From contig NC_009091.1 in NCBI RefSeq assembly GCF_000015965.1, forward strand, positions 682,001-746,000: DNA of 64,000 bases. The letters run 5' to 3'. A program made the translations under genes and the position numbers. Positions within the stretch are counted from its first letter, which is position 1, and each line of letters opens with the position of its first letter. The notes beneath the pieces are model-generated. The model saw only the letters and a program-made list of their open reading frames with translations. It made no database searches and was not told the origin of the DNA. This document shows positions 56,109 to 64,000 of the stretch, in pieces. The DNA comes from Prochlorococcus marinus str. MIT 9301 (GTDB taxonomy: Bacteria > Cyanobacteriota > Cyanobacteriia > PCC-6307 > Cyanobiaceae).

Positions 56109-56599
56109 TTTATAAAATGAGAAATTAATTTTTCTATTGTCAAAGTTAAATTAAATTTTATAGGCAGGCCATCTCTATTTAATCTCTTAACTAATATTGT
56201 TTTTATATCACATCTATTCCCAACAATAATATCTGTAAAAATTCTGTCGCCAATAATGGCTATATTTTTTGGCTCTCTGCCAATTTCTTTGATAGCAGAC
56301 AAAGTTACTTTTTTTCTAGGTTTTGATGCATTGTATTTATAACTTAAATTTAATTCTTTCGCTATTTTTTCGATTCTTTTTTTTGATGGATTATTACTTA
56401 TTAGATATAAGGAGAAAAGTTTTTTAGATTCTATAATCCAATTTTTTACAGCTTTTGGGATCATATTTGATTTTCTATTTACTAGAGTCCCATCCACGTC
56501 TAGCAATAAAGAATTAATTCCTTTTTTTTGCAACTCAGATTGAGAAATATTATATATTGGTAAGTTTGAATCCCAATTGATATTTAGGATAGATCTCAT
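56105..56599 (-). CDS. YqeG family HAD phosphatase
   Basis: A 164-residue HAD protein (subfamily IIIA): motif [15 protein letters not shown], a Ser/Asn motif [12 protein letters not shown], motif III Lys in ASKPRKK and Asp in [12 protein letters not shown]. Bacillus YqeG and cyanobacterial relatives share this; phosphatidylglycerophosphate phosphatase activity is known for some members, but the substrate here is not clear. Translationally coupled to proB. Confidence 0.9.
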   Translation of the reverse strand: MRSILNINWDSNLPIYNISQSELQKKGINSLLLDVDGTLVNRKSNMIPKAVKNWIIESKKLFSLYLISNNPSKKRIEKIAKELNLSYKYNASKPRKKVTLSAIKEIGREPKNIAIIGDRIFTDIIVGNRCDIKTILVKRLNRDGLPIKFNLTLTIEKLISHFIK

Positions 56600-56604
56600 T
56601 TATT

Positions 56605-57141
56605 TTAAGAACTACTTTTTTCAAGCTCAGTTTCAATCAAAGGTTGAATTTTATCGAACTCATCATCTTCAACTAATAAGGCACCTTTGTCTTTTAATTT
56701 ACCAACAATAAAAAAAGGATCTAGTGGTATATATAAGCCATATTCTTGGTCTAAAAGATTAAAGTTAACTAGCAATTCATAACTCTCACTATCATCATCG
56801 ACGTAATCTTCTTCTAATTCATCGTAAATTGGTTCTTCAAGTTCTCCTGATACTGTTAATGTAACTGCTGATCTGACAAGTCTTAAATCATGTTCTTGAA
56901 GGACTGCTTCAGCATTTTTTAGTATTTGTTCATTTTTATCTATTTTCTCAATTAGTTCAGGTTCATCTTTTTCATTTATCTTAAAAAGACTTACTGGTGT
57001 ATCAACTGGCGTTAATAAAGCATATTCTTGGCCTTCAACACTTACTAATTGTTCAAGATAACAAAATAGCTCGTTTCCATTTGAGTCATTTAATAAAAGA
57101 GTCTGTGCATCATAATTATCATTTGAATTGGCTTCTTTCAT
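56605..57141 (-). CDS. DUF3727 family protein
   Basis: A 178-residue acidic protein. The N-terminal part reads AQTLLLNDSNGNELFCYLEQ and VEGQEYALLTPVDTPVSLFK; the middle is very acidic (EEDYVDDDSESYELLVNFNL), and the end has YGLYIPLDPFFIVGKLKDKG. It matches cyanobacterial DUF3727, related to DUF1292. Plant relatives are plastid proteins. Function unknown. It lies between ruvX and the HAD gene, five bases from the latter. Confidence 0.85.
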   Translation of the reverse strand: MKEANSNDNYDAQTLLLNDSNGNELFCYLEQLVSVEGQEYALLTPVDTPVSLFKINEKDEPELIEKIDKNEQILKNAEAVLQEHDLRLVRSAVTLTVSGELEEPIYDELEEDYVDDDSESYELLVNFNLLDQEYGLYIPLDPFFIVGKLKDKGALLVEDDEFDKIQPLIETELEKSSS

Positions 57142-57167
57142 TTAAAAATTATCTATCCTTTTTAATA

Positions 57168-57629
57168 CTAATCTTTTATCTGACGTTTACCAGCTATTTC
57201 TTCTAATTCAGGACCCTCTTCGATCCATTGTTCAAGTATTATTTTTGCTGAAAAACTATCAATTAATCCGGATTTATCTTTTTTTATTCCAAATCTTTCT
57301 GAAGATTCCCAAGTTGAACTATGTTCGTTGACATAAGAAAATGGAAGCTTTAATTCATTTGAAAGTAATTGACCGTAATTTTTACAGTCAATAGCTTGAG
57401 TGGTCATTTTACCTTTCTCATCTAGCGGAATACCCACAATAAAACCAGTCAAATTAAATTCATTTATATAATTTCTAATGATTTTAATCTCTTGATTATT
57501 TTCAAATCGTTTTACTGCTGGAAGTATATTTGATGTTATGCAGAGGGGATCACAATAAGCTAATCCTATTCTTTTGGAACCTATATCCAAACTCAAAATT
57601 GATTTGGGCTTGGGTTTGCAAAATTTCAC
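57168..57629 (-). CDS. ruvX: Putative pre-16S rRNA nuclease / Holliday junction resolvase-like protein YqgF
   Basis: A 153-residue RNase H-fold protein. The start [18 protein letters not shown] carries the first catalytic Asp, [13 protein letters not shown] the second strand, and [14 protein letters not shown] the C-terminal part with acidic residues. YqgF matures the 16S rRNA 5' end in E. coli and is essential there. It overlaps the GNAT-like gene by four bases. Confidence 0.93.
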   Translation of the reverse strand: MKFCKPKPKSILSLDIGSKRIGLAYCDPLCITSNILPAVKRFENNQEIKIIRNYINEFNLTGFIVGIPLDEKGKMTTQAIDCKNYGQLLSNELKLPFSYVNEHSSTWESSERFGIKKDKSGLIDSFSAKIILEQWIEEGPELEEIAGKRQIKD

Positions 57630-58681
57630 TTTGTTTTTAATGGAAAAGGAGATGGATATGGATTACCTTGTGGACTTAATTTTTCAATGATTGATTCCAA
57701 AGATTGATTTATTTTATTTACTTGTTTGGCTTCATTCTTAATTATTGTGTTCCTAATAAGAATTATTTCTTGATTTTTTTCTTTGATATTACACTCTTCA
57801 AGAAAAACATTTAATTGAGAATTTTCTTTATAGGTTTTTAAATATGAAACAGGTGATTTTTCAAAAAATCTTTTTATAAATTCTTTTAAAATAGAATTGA
57901 ATCTCTTATCCCAATATCTACTAATAGTTAAAGTATAAATTTCTTCATTTTGATAATTAATATCTTTTAAAATTGTACATAAAACTGAATTTTCATATAT
58001 TAAGGCACCACTTTTAGAATTATTTCTTTTAAGAATGTCGTCTTGATCAAAATCTAAAATATTTCTTATTAAGGGAGATTGATTTGATCTTATGAAATTA
58101 ACTATTTTTAATATATTTTGTTTATTAATGTTTTGGAATTCATTAATTAATGCATAAGAATTAGTATTTTGCTTTATGGATTTATTTAGATCATTTCCAT
58201 CCCAAAGGATTATCTCTCCTAACGGTTGAAAGCCTAATTCCCTTGAGGTTGATATTAGGTCAACATTATTTATATCAGCATTAATTATCCAACTTGAAGT
58301 TTTTATGTCTGTTATTGAGATAGATTTTTTTATCAATCCTAAAGTTAATTGTTTATCTGTTAAAGAACACTTGTTGTTAATCAACTTGGGCTTAGATATT
58401 TTTAAGCAAGTCTCTTTTTTGTTTAATGGAAAAATATTCAAATAACCAATAATTTCGTTTCCGGATATAGCAATTATGCATTTATTTTTATTTTTCTTAA
58501 GATTATTTAAAAAAATTTTTAAGTCATCAAAGGTGTTTATAATTGCCATCTTTAAAAACCAATTATTCAATTCCTTATTTTTTATATCTATTAAAAGATT
58601 TATGTGCCTTATATGGAGTTCTTCAAAAGTTACTTCAATTCCTTTTTTAGATAGAAAAGAATGAGAAGTATCTTTTTTCAT
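57626..58681 (-). CDS. GNAT-like acetyltransferase, two-part protein
   Basis: A 351-residue protein. Residues 15-160 have an acetyltransferase-like layout: [20 protein letters not shown] and later [20 protein letters not shown], the GFxxxG and G-x-I strand usual in GNAT folds. A second, less clear half follows ([36 protein letters not shown]), perhaps a second GNAT domain. The acetyl-CoA motif is not canonical, so the call is tentative. It overlaps ruvX by four bases and follows the CofE-like gene closely. Confidence 0.55.
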   Translation of the reverse strand: MKKDTSHSFLSKKGIEVTFEELHIRHINLLIDIKNKELNNWFLKMAIINTFDDLKIFLNNLKKNKNKCIIAISGNEIIGYLNIFPLNKKETCLKISKPKLINNKCSLTDKQLTLGLIKKSISITDIKTSSWIINADINNVDLISTSRELGFQPLGEIILWDGNDLNKSIKQNTNSYALINEFQNINKQNILKIVNFIRSNQSPLIRNILDFDQDDILKRNNSKSGALIYENSVLCTILKDINYQNEEIYTLTISRYWDKRFNSILKEFIKRFFEKSPVSYLKTYKENSQLNVFLEECNIKEKNQEIILIRNTIIKNEAKQVNKINQSLESIIEKLSPQGNPYPSPFPLKTK

Positions 58682-59848
58682 TTACTTTTTTTCTCTTATT
58701 AATACTATAGGGGTTTTTTCATCTCCATTGCCAGCTGGATTAGATATTAAGTTTCTTTTGAGGATTTTATTTACTGTTTTATTTGAACTAGCTAAGACTT
58801 TTACACCTCCAAGATCATTAACATCGACTACAGCAACATCTATATTTAGACAGTTCGAGACTTCCTTACAAAATAAATCCGCATTGAGAGGACCCATTAC
58901 TATACTCTTGTCGTAAGGTGTAACTGTACCGCTTATATCATCGATGAGAGATGACTCTGAACCAGTTAACCTATAAAACATACCCTTAATCCCAACTAAT
59001 TTGAAGAGATATCCAACAAATAGTGCAAAGGTAATTCTTGTGACTCCGATTCTATTTATTAATAATTGCATCCCGCAAGCTGTTGCGAGACTGCTTGTAG
59101 GGTGAAAAAAATAACATAAAGCTTTCGAAAATAAACTATATTTTAAATTTTGAGGGGAAATATATCTATTTTGCATAATCGCTAGCGGACTCTCACCGAT
59201 AGTTAAAATATCATTTTCTTCTATAATTCCTTTACAGTATTCAATCACAGTATTTACTGGGTTATCAAAGCAACCAAGTAAATCAGTTTTAATAGCAAGT
59301 GCTTTATATTTATTATTTATTGGAATTTCAAAAACTTCTTTCGGCCTTTGTTTTTGACCATCTAAATTAATTAAGAAACAATCCTTATTATTTGAAATAC
59401 CAAAATGTCCATAGTTCTCCCAACATATTTTTAACCATAGATATTTTATTTTTTTTCTAAAATTATCATTGCTAAATTTATATATGATTCTTACAAATAA
59501 TTCTGAATTTGACTTGATAATTGTTGTTGGCCAGTAATTATTTAAATTCTTAATTTTATTATTTTCATATATGTAAATATCTTGTTGATAATTAAAATTT
59601 TGGCAATATTCGTTACCTTTACTTTTAAAACAATCTAACTCAAAATTTATATTAGAAACCATAGTCTCTTTAGTTTTACTTTTATTAGTTATTTTTAAAT
59701 CAATAATTAATTCGTTTAAACCATCCTTTTTTTTGATTTTGTAATTTATAGGTACCAGATTTAACTTTGATTTGGGTGAGTTTTTAATATATAAATCTGA
59801 AATAATTAAAAAAATTAAAAGAACTAGGAAGATATTTATTAATATCAT
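58682..59848 (-). CDS. CofE-like (F420-0:gamma-glutamyl ligase) membrane-anchored protein
   Basis: A 388-residue protein. An N-terminal membrane helix (ILINIFLVLLIFLIISDLYI) anchors it. The C-terminal domain has the CofE core: DILTIGESPLAIMQNRYISP, FKLVGIKGMFYRLTGSE, TVTPYDKSIVMGPLNADLFC and VAVVDVNDLGG. CofE adds glutamate to coenzyme F420, which cyanobacteria are not thought to make, so the substrate here is unknown, perhaps another phosphate-containing cofactor (inference). Between an apparent GNAT protein and a thioredoxin-fold protein. Confidence 0.85.
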   Translation of the reverse strand: MILINIFLVLLIFLIISDLYIKNSPKSKLNLVPINYKIKKKDGLNELIIDLKITNKSKTKETMVSNINFELDCFKSKGNEYCQNFNYQQDIYIYENNKIKNLNNYWPTTIIKSNSELFVRIIYKFSNDNFRKKIKYLWLKICWENYGHFGISNNKDCFLINLDGQKQRPKEVFEIPINNKYKALAIKTDLLGCFDNPVNTVIEYCKGIIEENDILTIGESPLAIMQNRYISPQNLKYSLFSKALCYFFHPTSSLATACGMQLLINRIGVTRITFALFVGYLFKLVGIKGMFYRLTGSESSLIDDISGTVTPYDKSIVMGPLNADLFCKEVSNCLNIDVAVVDVNDLGGVKVLASSNKTVNKILKRNLISNPAGNGDEKTPIVLIREKK

Positions 59849-59858
59849 TTTTTTTTAA

Positions 59859-60407
59859 TTAATTTTTGTTTTTATTTTTTTTTTCAGAAATGATACTGTT
59901 GTATTCATTAAAGCTTTCTACAGAAAATGTCGTTTCTTCTATATCAATTCCCTTTAGTTCTCCAATAACTTTGTTTAATTCATCGATATTAATCATTCCA
60001 TTTTTATCAAATTTAACTTCACCATCACTATTTAAAATAATGGTTTGTGGAATTAATCCGTTCCAATAATAATTAGGTTCATTTATAAGATCAGACTTTT
60101 CTTTATCCTGTAATTCATCAGTAGTTAGAGCAATGATATCTATATTATTTCTCCATATCAAATCTAAACCGGATATTATCGGAGCCATAGCTTTACTATC
60201 CGAGCTGTCGTCAAGATAAAAAAATAAAACTGCAACTCTTTTATTTTTTAATGATTCCTGAAGAGTTGTCTGGGGAGGAACTATAGCCCCATTACCTGCG
60301 TATATTGGGAAAATGTTGCCATCATAACTATCAGTATCTCTAGAGGCATTTGCTTTAAATGGGCTTAAGAAAATTAATGCTATCAGGATCCATTGAATTA
60401 TTTTCAT
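59859..60407 (-). CDS. Secreted thioredoxin-fold protein, possible photosystem I accumulation factor
   Basis: A 182-residue protein with a signal peptide (MKIIQWILIALIFLSPFKAN, cleavage near ANA). The mature part resembles thioredoxin: RVAVLFFYLDDSSDSKAMAP, IIALTTDEL, GLIPQTIILNSDGEV. The redox CxxC is absent; the site reads DDSSDSK. I recall a cyanobacterial family (Synechocystis Slr1796) named thylakoid photosystem I accumulation factor with this layout, but the match is from memory. If so, it acts in the thylakoid lumen or membrane without ordinary redox chemistry. Confidence 0.65.
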   Translation of the reverse strand: MKIIQWILIALIFLSPFKANASRDTDSYDGNIFPIYAGNGAIVPPQTTLQESLKNKRVAVLFFYLDDSSDSKAMAPIISGLDLIWRNNIDIIALTTDELQDKEKSDLINEPNYYWNGLIPQTIILNSDGEVKFDKNGMINIDELNKVIGELKGIDIEETTFSVESFNEYNSIISEKKNKNKN

Positions 60408-60421
60408 TAAAGTTTAATAAC

Positions 60422-62038
60422 TTACTTTGAACTTGATCTTCCTAATCCTTGAAGGATTCCTTTCCCCACTAAACCGATAGCTTTACCAACGACCTTTGTA
60501 AGGAAAGTTACGAAAAGATTACCGATATATTTTACAGCAACTTCTAACTGCGGTGCTACGGCATCTCTTATCTCAACTAACAATGTAACTTGTTTTTGTA
60601 GCCATTCTAGATTCTCTAATTCTTTCTCCCTATTTTCATTTTTAAAGTAACGGGTAAATTTTTTATCGATAATATCAATATATTCTCTTTTACTCTCATA
60701 CAAGTAGATAGGCATATAAATATAGTCATGCCAGCGATTGTAGTTATTAATATTATTTCTAAATCTTTCAAAATTTCTTGTCGATTGTAATTCGGGATTT
60801 ATAAGTACAGTTCTTAATTCAGGCCAAGAAGAACAAATATTAAAGATTTCAGAAGCTAATAAATTACAGTTCCTTATTGTCCAGTTTGAAATAATATTTT
60901 CAAGGATCAAAAATGATTCTGTTTCATATAGAGGGAGTAATTTTCCATCATAGTCAAGAGCTTCATTTTTAATAATTGGCTCAATAAACATAATTGATTC
61001 ATGTGATTCTCTATCTATCTCTTCGCAACTTACCTCACTATAAATAAAATCATTTATTGAAATAGATTCGCCTCCTTTTTTTAATCGAAAATAACTGTCT
61101 GTAATATTTGAAATTGTATTAACTTTAAGTTCTTTTATAAGAGAATTTAAATCATCTTTAAAATCTTTCTCCTTATAGTTTTCCTTAATATTTTTGACTA
61201 AATTATCTAACTCATCTAACATTTTGCAAATTAGTCGCGAAATGAATTCTTTCTTTATTCCAGAGAGAATTATTGATGAATTATTAAATTCAACCTGTAA
61301 GTTGGTTGAGCTATACCTTTCTTTTAGTCTATCTAAAATCAAATTCCATATTTCTGCGGTGTTTTTATCTTTAATGAAAACAGTGTTCTTATTTTCAAGA
61401 TTAATTTTATTTTCAGTGTAAACTGCCTCTGTATAAAGTTCTAGTGAATTACCCCATAAGAAAATTAGAAAAGATTTTGCAGTAATAAGTTCTCTTAATC
61501 TTCCTTTTAAAATGAATTTATAAAATTCTGGTGTTGAATCAGAGTTGACATATTTGAATATATAGTTAATTTCAGAATCTATTTGTTTAAGACCTGAAGT
61601 TAGAATTTTTTGACTAAAAGAGAGAGGCTTATTTTTGTTTAATTGAACTAGGGAATTATTTTCAATATCAAATACCCTTCCTCCGTTTAAAATGGTATCA
61701 ATAGATTCAAGAACTTTTTCTGCACCGGGATTTAAAAGAAAACCTTCAGCATTTAACGATGGAGGGGTATTTGCTTCATAAACAAATTCGCCTGAGAGAA
61801 TTATAAGAAACTTTGACTCATCATATTTTTCTCTTAATTTCAGTAATTCTAACCTTATAAGATCTTCTGATTGGAAATTAAGAACATTCCATATAACTAA
61901 CTCCGGAGTTTTATCACCTGTTCCATTATTAAAGTTAATGTCTAAATTTTGGTCTAGAGATGTTAACTTAAGCGATAAAGATTCTGCTATTAAGCTTGGA
62001 GCAATAATCAATATCGATTTTTTTGAAATTAATTCCAA
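60422..62038 (-). CDS. DUF3685 family protein with pseudo-receiver N-terminus
   Basis: A 538-residue protein. The first 130 residues look like a response-regulator receiver (SILIIAPSLIAESLSLKL, ELVIWNVLNF, FLIILSGEFVYEAN, EGFLLNPGAEKVLESIDTIL), but the Asp at the end of strand 3 is replaced (IWNV), so it should not be phosphorylated. The rest matches my memory of cyanobacterial DUF3685. The C-terminus is hydrophobic (YIGNLFVTFLTKVVGKAIGL) and may sit on the membrane. Upstream of the thioredoxin-fold gene by 14 bases. Confidence 0.7.
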   Translation of the reverse strand: MELISKKSILIIAPSLIAESLSLKLTSLDQNLDINFNNGTGDKTPELVIWNVLNFQSEDLIRLELLKLREKYDESKFLIILSGEFVYEANTPPSLNAEGFLLNPGAEKVLESIDTILNGGRVFDIENNSLVQLNKNKPLSFSQKILTSGLKQIDSEINYIFKYVNSDSTPEFYKFILKGRLRELITAKSFLIFLWGNSLELYTEAVYTENKINLENKNTVFIKDKNTAEIWNLILDRLKERYSSTNLQVEFNNSSIILSGIKKEFISRLICKMLDELDNLVKNIKENYKEKDFKDDLNSLIKELKVNTISNITDSYFRLKKGGESISINDFIYSEVSCEEIDRESHESIMFIEPIIKNEALDYDGKLLPLYETESFLILENIISNWTIRNCNLLASEIFNICSSWPELRTVLINPELQSTRNFERFRNNINNYNRWHDYIYMPIYLYESKREYIDIIDKKFTRYFKNENREKELENLEWLQKQVTLLVEIRDAVAPQLEVAVKYIGNLFVTFLTKVVGKAIGLVGKGILQGLGRSSSK

Positions 62039-62117
62039 GACTAGATTTCTTATCTCTTATACAAAATTAACTAACAATTACTGCAAACACCAGCCTTAAA
62101 TCAATTTTTATACTCTT

Positions 62118-62885
62118 TTAGGCGTAGTAATTTCTGTTTAAATCAAAGTCATTTAATCTCTCTGATGACAATACATTATTAGCTTCTTTTATCGTGAATT
62201 TATTTTCATATAGAGCTTTACCTACAATTACTCCAAAAAGTCCAGAGTTTTCAAATTTTACTAAGGATAATAAATCAGAAATTGAACCAACACCTCCTGA
62301 GGCTATTACTGGAATATCTGTAATTTCAAGTATGCTTTTTATGAATTCTTCATTTGTCCCTTCTAACGTCCCATCTGTATTTATATCTGTAACAATAAAA
62401 CTAGCAATTTTAAATGAAGAAAACTCTTTTACTAGATCTGTGGCAAAAATATTAGATTGCTCAAGCCAACCCCTTGTACTAACTTTTCCATTTTTTGCAT
62501 CTATTCCAACAATTATCCTTCCAGGATATTTATTTGATAAGTCTTTAACTAGTTCTTTATTTTCTATTGCAGAGGTTCCCATGATAACTTTCTCAATACC
62601 ATAAGAAAATAATTGTTCTATCCTTTCTTGAGACCTTATCCCCCCACCTATTTGAATAGGTATGTTAACTGTTTTTGCAATCTTTTTTATTGATTTATCG
62701 TTTGTTGGGGATCCAGTTTTTGCAGCATCCAAATCAACTATATGTATACATTTTGCCCCTTCGCTTTCCCAAAATTTAGCTTGCTCATGAGGCTCTTTGG
62801 TAAAGTCTTTTCTTTTATTAAAGTCGCCTTTAAAAAGCCTTACGCACTTACCATTCATTAAATCAATTGCTGGTATTAGGTTCAT
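62118..62885 (-). CDS. hisA: Phosphoribosylformimino-5-aminoimidazole carboxamide ribotide isomerase
   Basis: A 255-residue TIM barrel. LIPAIDLMNGKCVRLFKGDF carries the first catalytic Asp, VGIDAKNGKVSTRGW and FIVTDINTDGTLEG the second, and VIASGGVGSISDL and FGVIVGKALYE the phosphate site. It opens the aminoaldose ring in histidine synthesis. Divergent from the SDR gene on the right. Confidence 0.97.
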   Translation of the reverse strand: MNLIPAIDLMNGKCVRLFKGDFNKRKDFTKEPHEQAKFWESEGAKCIHIVDLDAAKTGSPTNDKSIKKIAKTVNIPIQIGGGIRSQERIEQLFSYGIEKVIMGTSAIENKELVKDLSNKYPGRIIVGIDAKNGKVSTRGWLEQSNIFATDLVKEFSSFKIASFIVTDINTDGTLEGTNEEFIKSILEITDIPVIASGGVGSISDLLSLVKFENSGLFGVIVGKALYENKFTIKEANNVLSSERLNDFDLNRNYYA

Positions 62886-62977
62886 AGAATCGTCCTTTTC
62901 ATTAATTACTTATTAGTAGTACCATTCAATATGTAATTCTATTTAAGATTACTACTTCAGTTAAATATTTTTTGAAT

Positions 62978-63898
62978 ATGAAAATTCTTGTAATGGGTGG
63001 CACTAGATTTGTAGGCAAGTCTTTGGTTGGAAAGTTATTAAGTAAAAATCATGATATTGATATTTTCACGAGAGGTAATAAAAGTAATCCTGAAAAAACA
63101 AATTTAATTAAGGGTGATAGAAATAATTCAGAAGATATCGTCAAGCTAAGAAATAAAAAGTATGATGTTGTTTATGATATTTCTGGACGAGAATTAGAGC
63201 AAACTAAACTTCTTATAGGAAATTTAGATAACTCTTTCCAGAGATATATATATGTCAGCTCTGCAGGGGTTTATAAAGATAATTTTGAACTACCCTTATC
63301 AGAAGAGGATCCAATTGATCCAAATAGTAGGCACAAAGGAAAGTTTGAGACAGAAAATTGGTTGATAAACCAAAAAATTCCTTTTACAAGTTTTAGACCT
63401 ACTTATATTTATGGACCAGGAAATTATAATAAAATTGAAAATTGGTTTTTTGAAAGGTTATTCACTAAAAAATCTATACCAATACCTGGTGATGGGTCTT
63501 TGATTACTCAACTAGGCCATGTTTCCGATCTAACTGATGTAATGATTAGGTGCATGAATTTTGAAAATTCTAAAAATAATATTTACAACTGTTCAGGTGA
63601 AAAAGGAGTTACAATCAAGGGTTTAATTTATTTCTGTGCGAATGTTCTTGGGTTAAACAAAAATGAGATTTCTTTAAGAACATTTGACTATCAAAAATTA
63701 GATCCTAAATCTCGAAAGGGATTCCCAATTAGATTAAATCATTATCAGACTGATATCTCTAAGATTAAACGTGATTTAGAGTGGGCGCCAACTTTTGATT
63801 TACTTAATGGTTTAAGGGATAGTTTTGTGAAAGATTTTAATAATAAAAAGAGTGAGGAGTTTGATGAAAATTCAGATCATATTCTTTTTGATTCTTAA
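62978..63898 (+). CDS. NAD-dependent epimerase/SDR protein, CSP41-like
   Basis: A protein of about 306 residues. The start KILVMGGTRFVGKSLVGKLL is a GGTRFxG dinucleotide fold; YVSSAGVYKD, FRPTYIYGPGNY and NIYNCSGEKGVTIKG fit atypical extended SDR proteins related to chloroplast CSP41, which bind RNA. A TTG at 62972 could add two residues; I prefer the ATG at 62978. The catalytic YxxxK is not clear, as in CSP41. It may be an RNA-binding or sugar-epimerase protein. Confidence 0.8.
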   Translation: MKILVMGGTRFVGKSLVGKLLSKNHDIDIFTRGNKSNPEKTNLIKGDRNNSEDIVKLRNKKYDVVYDISGRELEQTKLLIGNLDNSFQRYIYVSSAGVYKDNFELPLSEEDPIDPNSRHKGKFETENWLINQKIPFTSFRPTYIYGPGNYNKIENWFFERLFTKKSIPIPGDGSLITQLGHVSDLTDVMIRCMNFENSKNNIYNCSGEKGVTIKGLIYFCANVLGLNKNEISLRTFDYQKLDPKSRKGFPIRLNHYQTDISKIKRDLEWAPTFDLLNGLRDSFVKDFNNKKSEEFDENSDHILFDS

Positions 63899-64000
63899 AT
63901 AACCTAATAAAGTCACAAAAGTCAGGATGAATCCAAACCAATAAAAAATTAAAGCCAAATTATTTAATAAACTTATTTTTAATGGTGTAAAGAAGGAGAT
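63872..64000 (-). CDS. C-terminal end of a membrane protein, N-terminus outside the window
   Basis: The minus strand is open from the window edge to TGA at 63872-63874. The 42 visible residues read ISFFTPLKISLLNNLALIFY and on to FGFILTFVTLLGYLRIKKNM: one membrane helix and a basic cytoplasmic end. Its stop lies inside the end of the convergent SDR gene, an overlap of 27 bases. The family cannot be named from this part. Confidence 0.5.
   Translation of the reverse strand: MSFFTPLKISLLNNLALIFYWFGFILTFVTLLGYLRIKKNMI

Noticed and set aside
62194-62604. Plus-strand frame of 136 codons inside hisA
   Set aside because: Antisense shadow; the minus strand encodes complete HisA motifs.

Overview
The window looks like chromosome of a high-light-adapted Prochlorococcus. 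The DNA is very AT-rich (roughly 30% GC), coding density is high and spacers are short. The gene set is that of a small oxygenic phototroph: petN, thf1, ccsA, chlP, pcyA, ferredoxin-dependent sulfite reductase, many Calvin-cycle and pentose-phosphate genes, and several proteins known only from cyanobacteria (SipA, DUF3727, a CofE-like ligase, DUF3685). I cannot separate clade HLI from HLII by eye. I saw no rRNA, tRNA, CRISPR array, insertion sequence, integrase or prophage gene. When the small genes listed here are counted, no stretch longer than about 300 bases lacks a gene or candidate gene.

Layout. Bases 1-3.6 kb hold a truncated ligase-associated nuclease, an orphan IF2_N-like protein, a DUF2130 coiled-coil protein and a ribbon-helix-helix-like protein. 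Bases 3.6-7.2 kb are the accessory-looking part: about fifteen proteins of 31-145 residues on alternating strands, several with a single membrane segment, a lipobox or a signal peptide, nearly all unrecognised. From 7.2 kb the conserved backbone resumes with DUF2103, petN plus an overlapping miniprotein, thf1, clpP, ftsH, sipA, an M16 peptidase pair, pcyA and a DevBCA exporter.

From 17.4 to 34.7 kb there are a tiny basic protein, a glycosyltransferase, rpsB with a structured leader, tsf, an unknown gene, recG, a VanX-like dipeptidase, sir, glyS, chlP, a VanY-like peptidase, typA, DUF309, lptB and ccsA. From 34.7 to 45.3 kb lie rpe, glpX, hemA, glgC, gnd, pgl, a CIA30 protein, ilvD and a degenerate UPRT-like protein. 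From 45.3 to 49.3 kb: a pentapeptide-repeat protein, a CobW GTPase, a zinc-ribbon miniprotein, purS-purQ and class II aldolase. From 49.3 to 62.9 kb a nearly unbroken minus-strand series carries an oxidoreductase, accD, prk, leuB, lpxD, proB, a YqeG phosphatase, DUF3727, ruvX, a GNAT-like protein, a CofE-like ligase, a thioredoxin-fold protein, DUF3685 and hisA. A plus-strand SDR protein and a truncated minus-strand membrane protein finish the window.

Functionally the window is dense in carbon metabolism (rpe, glpX, glgC, gnd, pgl, fba, prk), thylakoid and pigment biogenesis (thf1, ftsH, petN, ccsA, chlP, hemA, pcyA, a possible photosystem I accumulation factor) and envelope functions (lpxD, lptB, two M15 peptidases, DevBCA). 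The most noteworthy items are the interleaved inverted repeats in the rpsB leader, the miniprotein frame overlapping the petN stop codon, the proteobacterial-type phosphoribulokinase, the UPRT paralogue with an eroded PRPP loop, the hairpin near the predicted glpX transcript start, and the miniprotein cluster at 3.6-7.2 kb.
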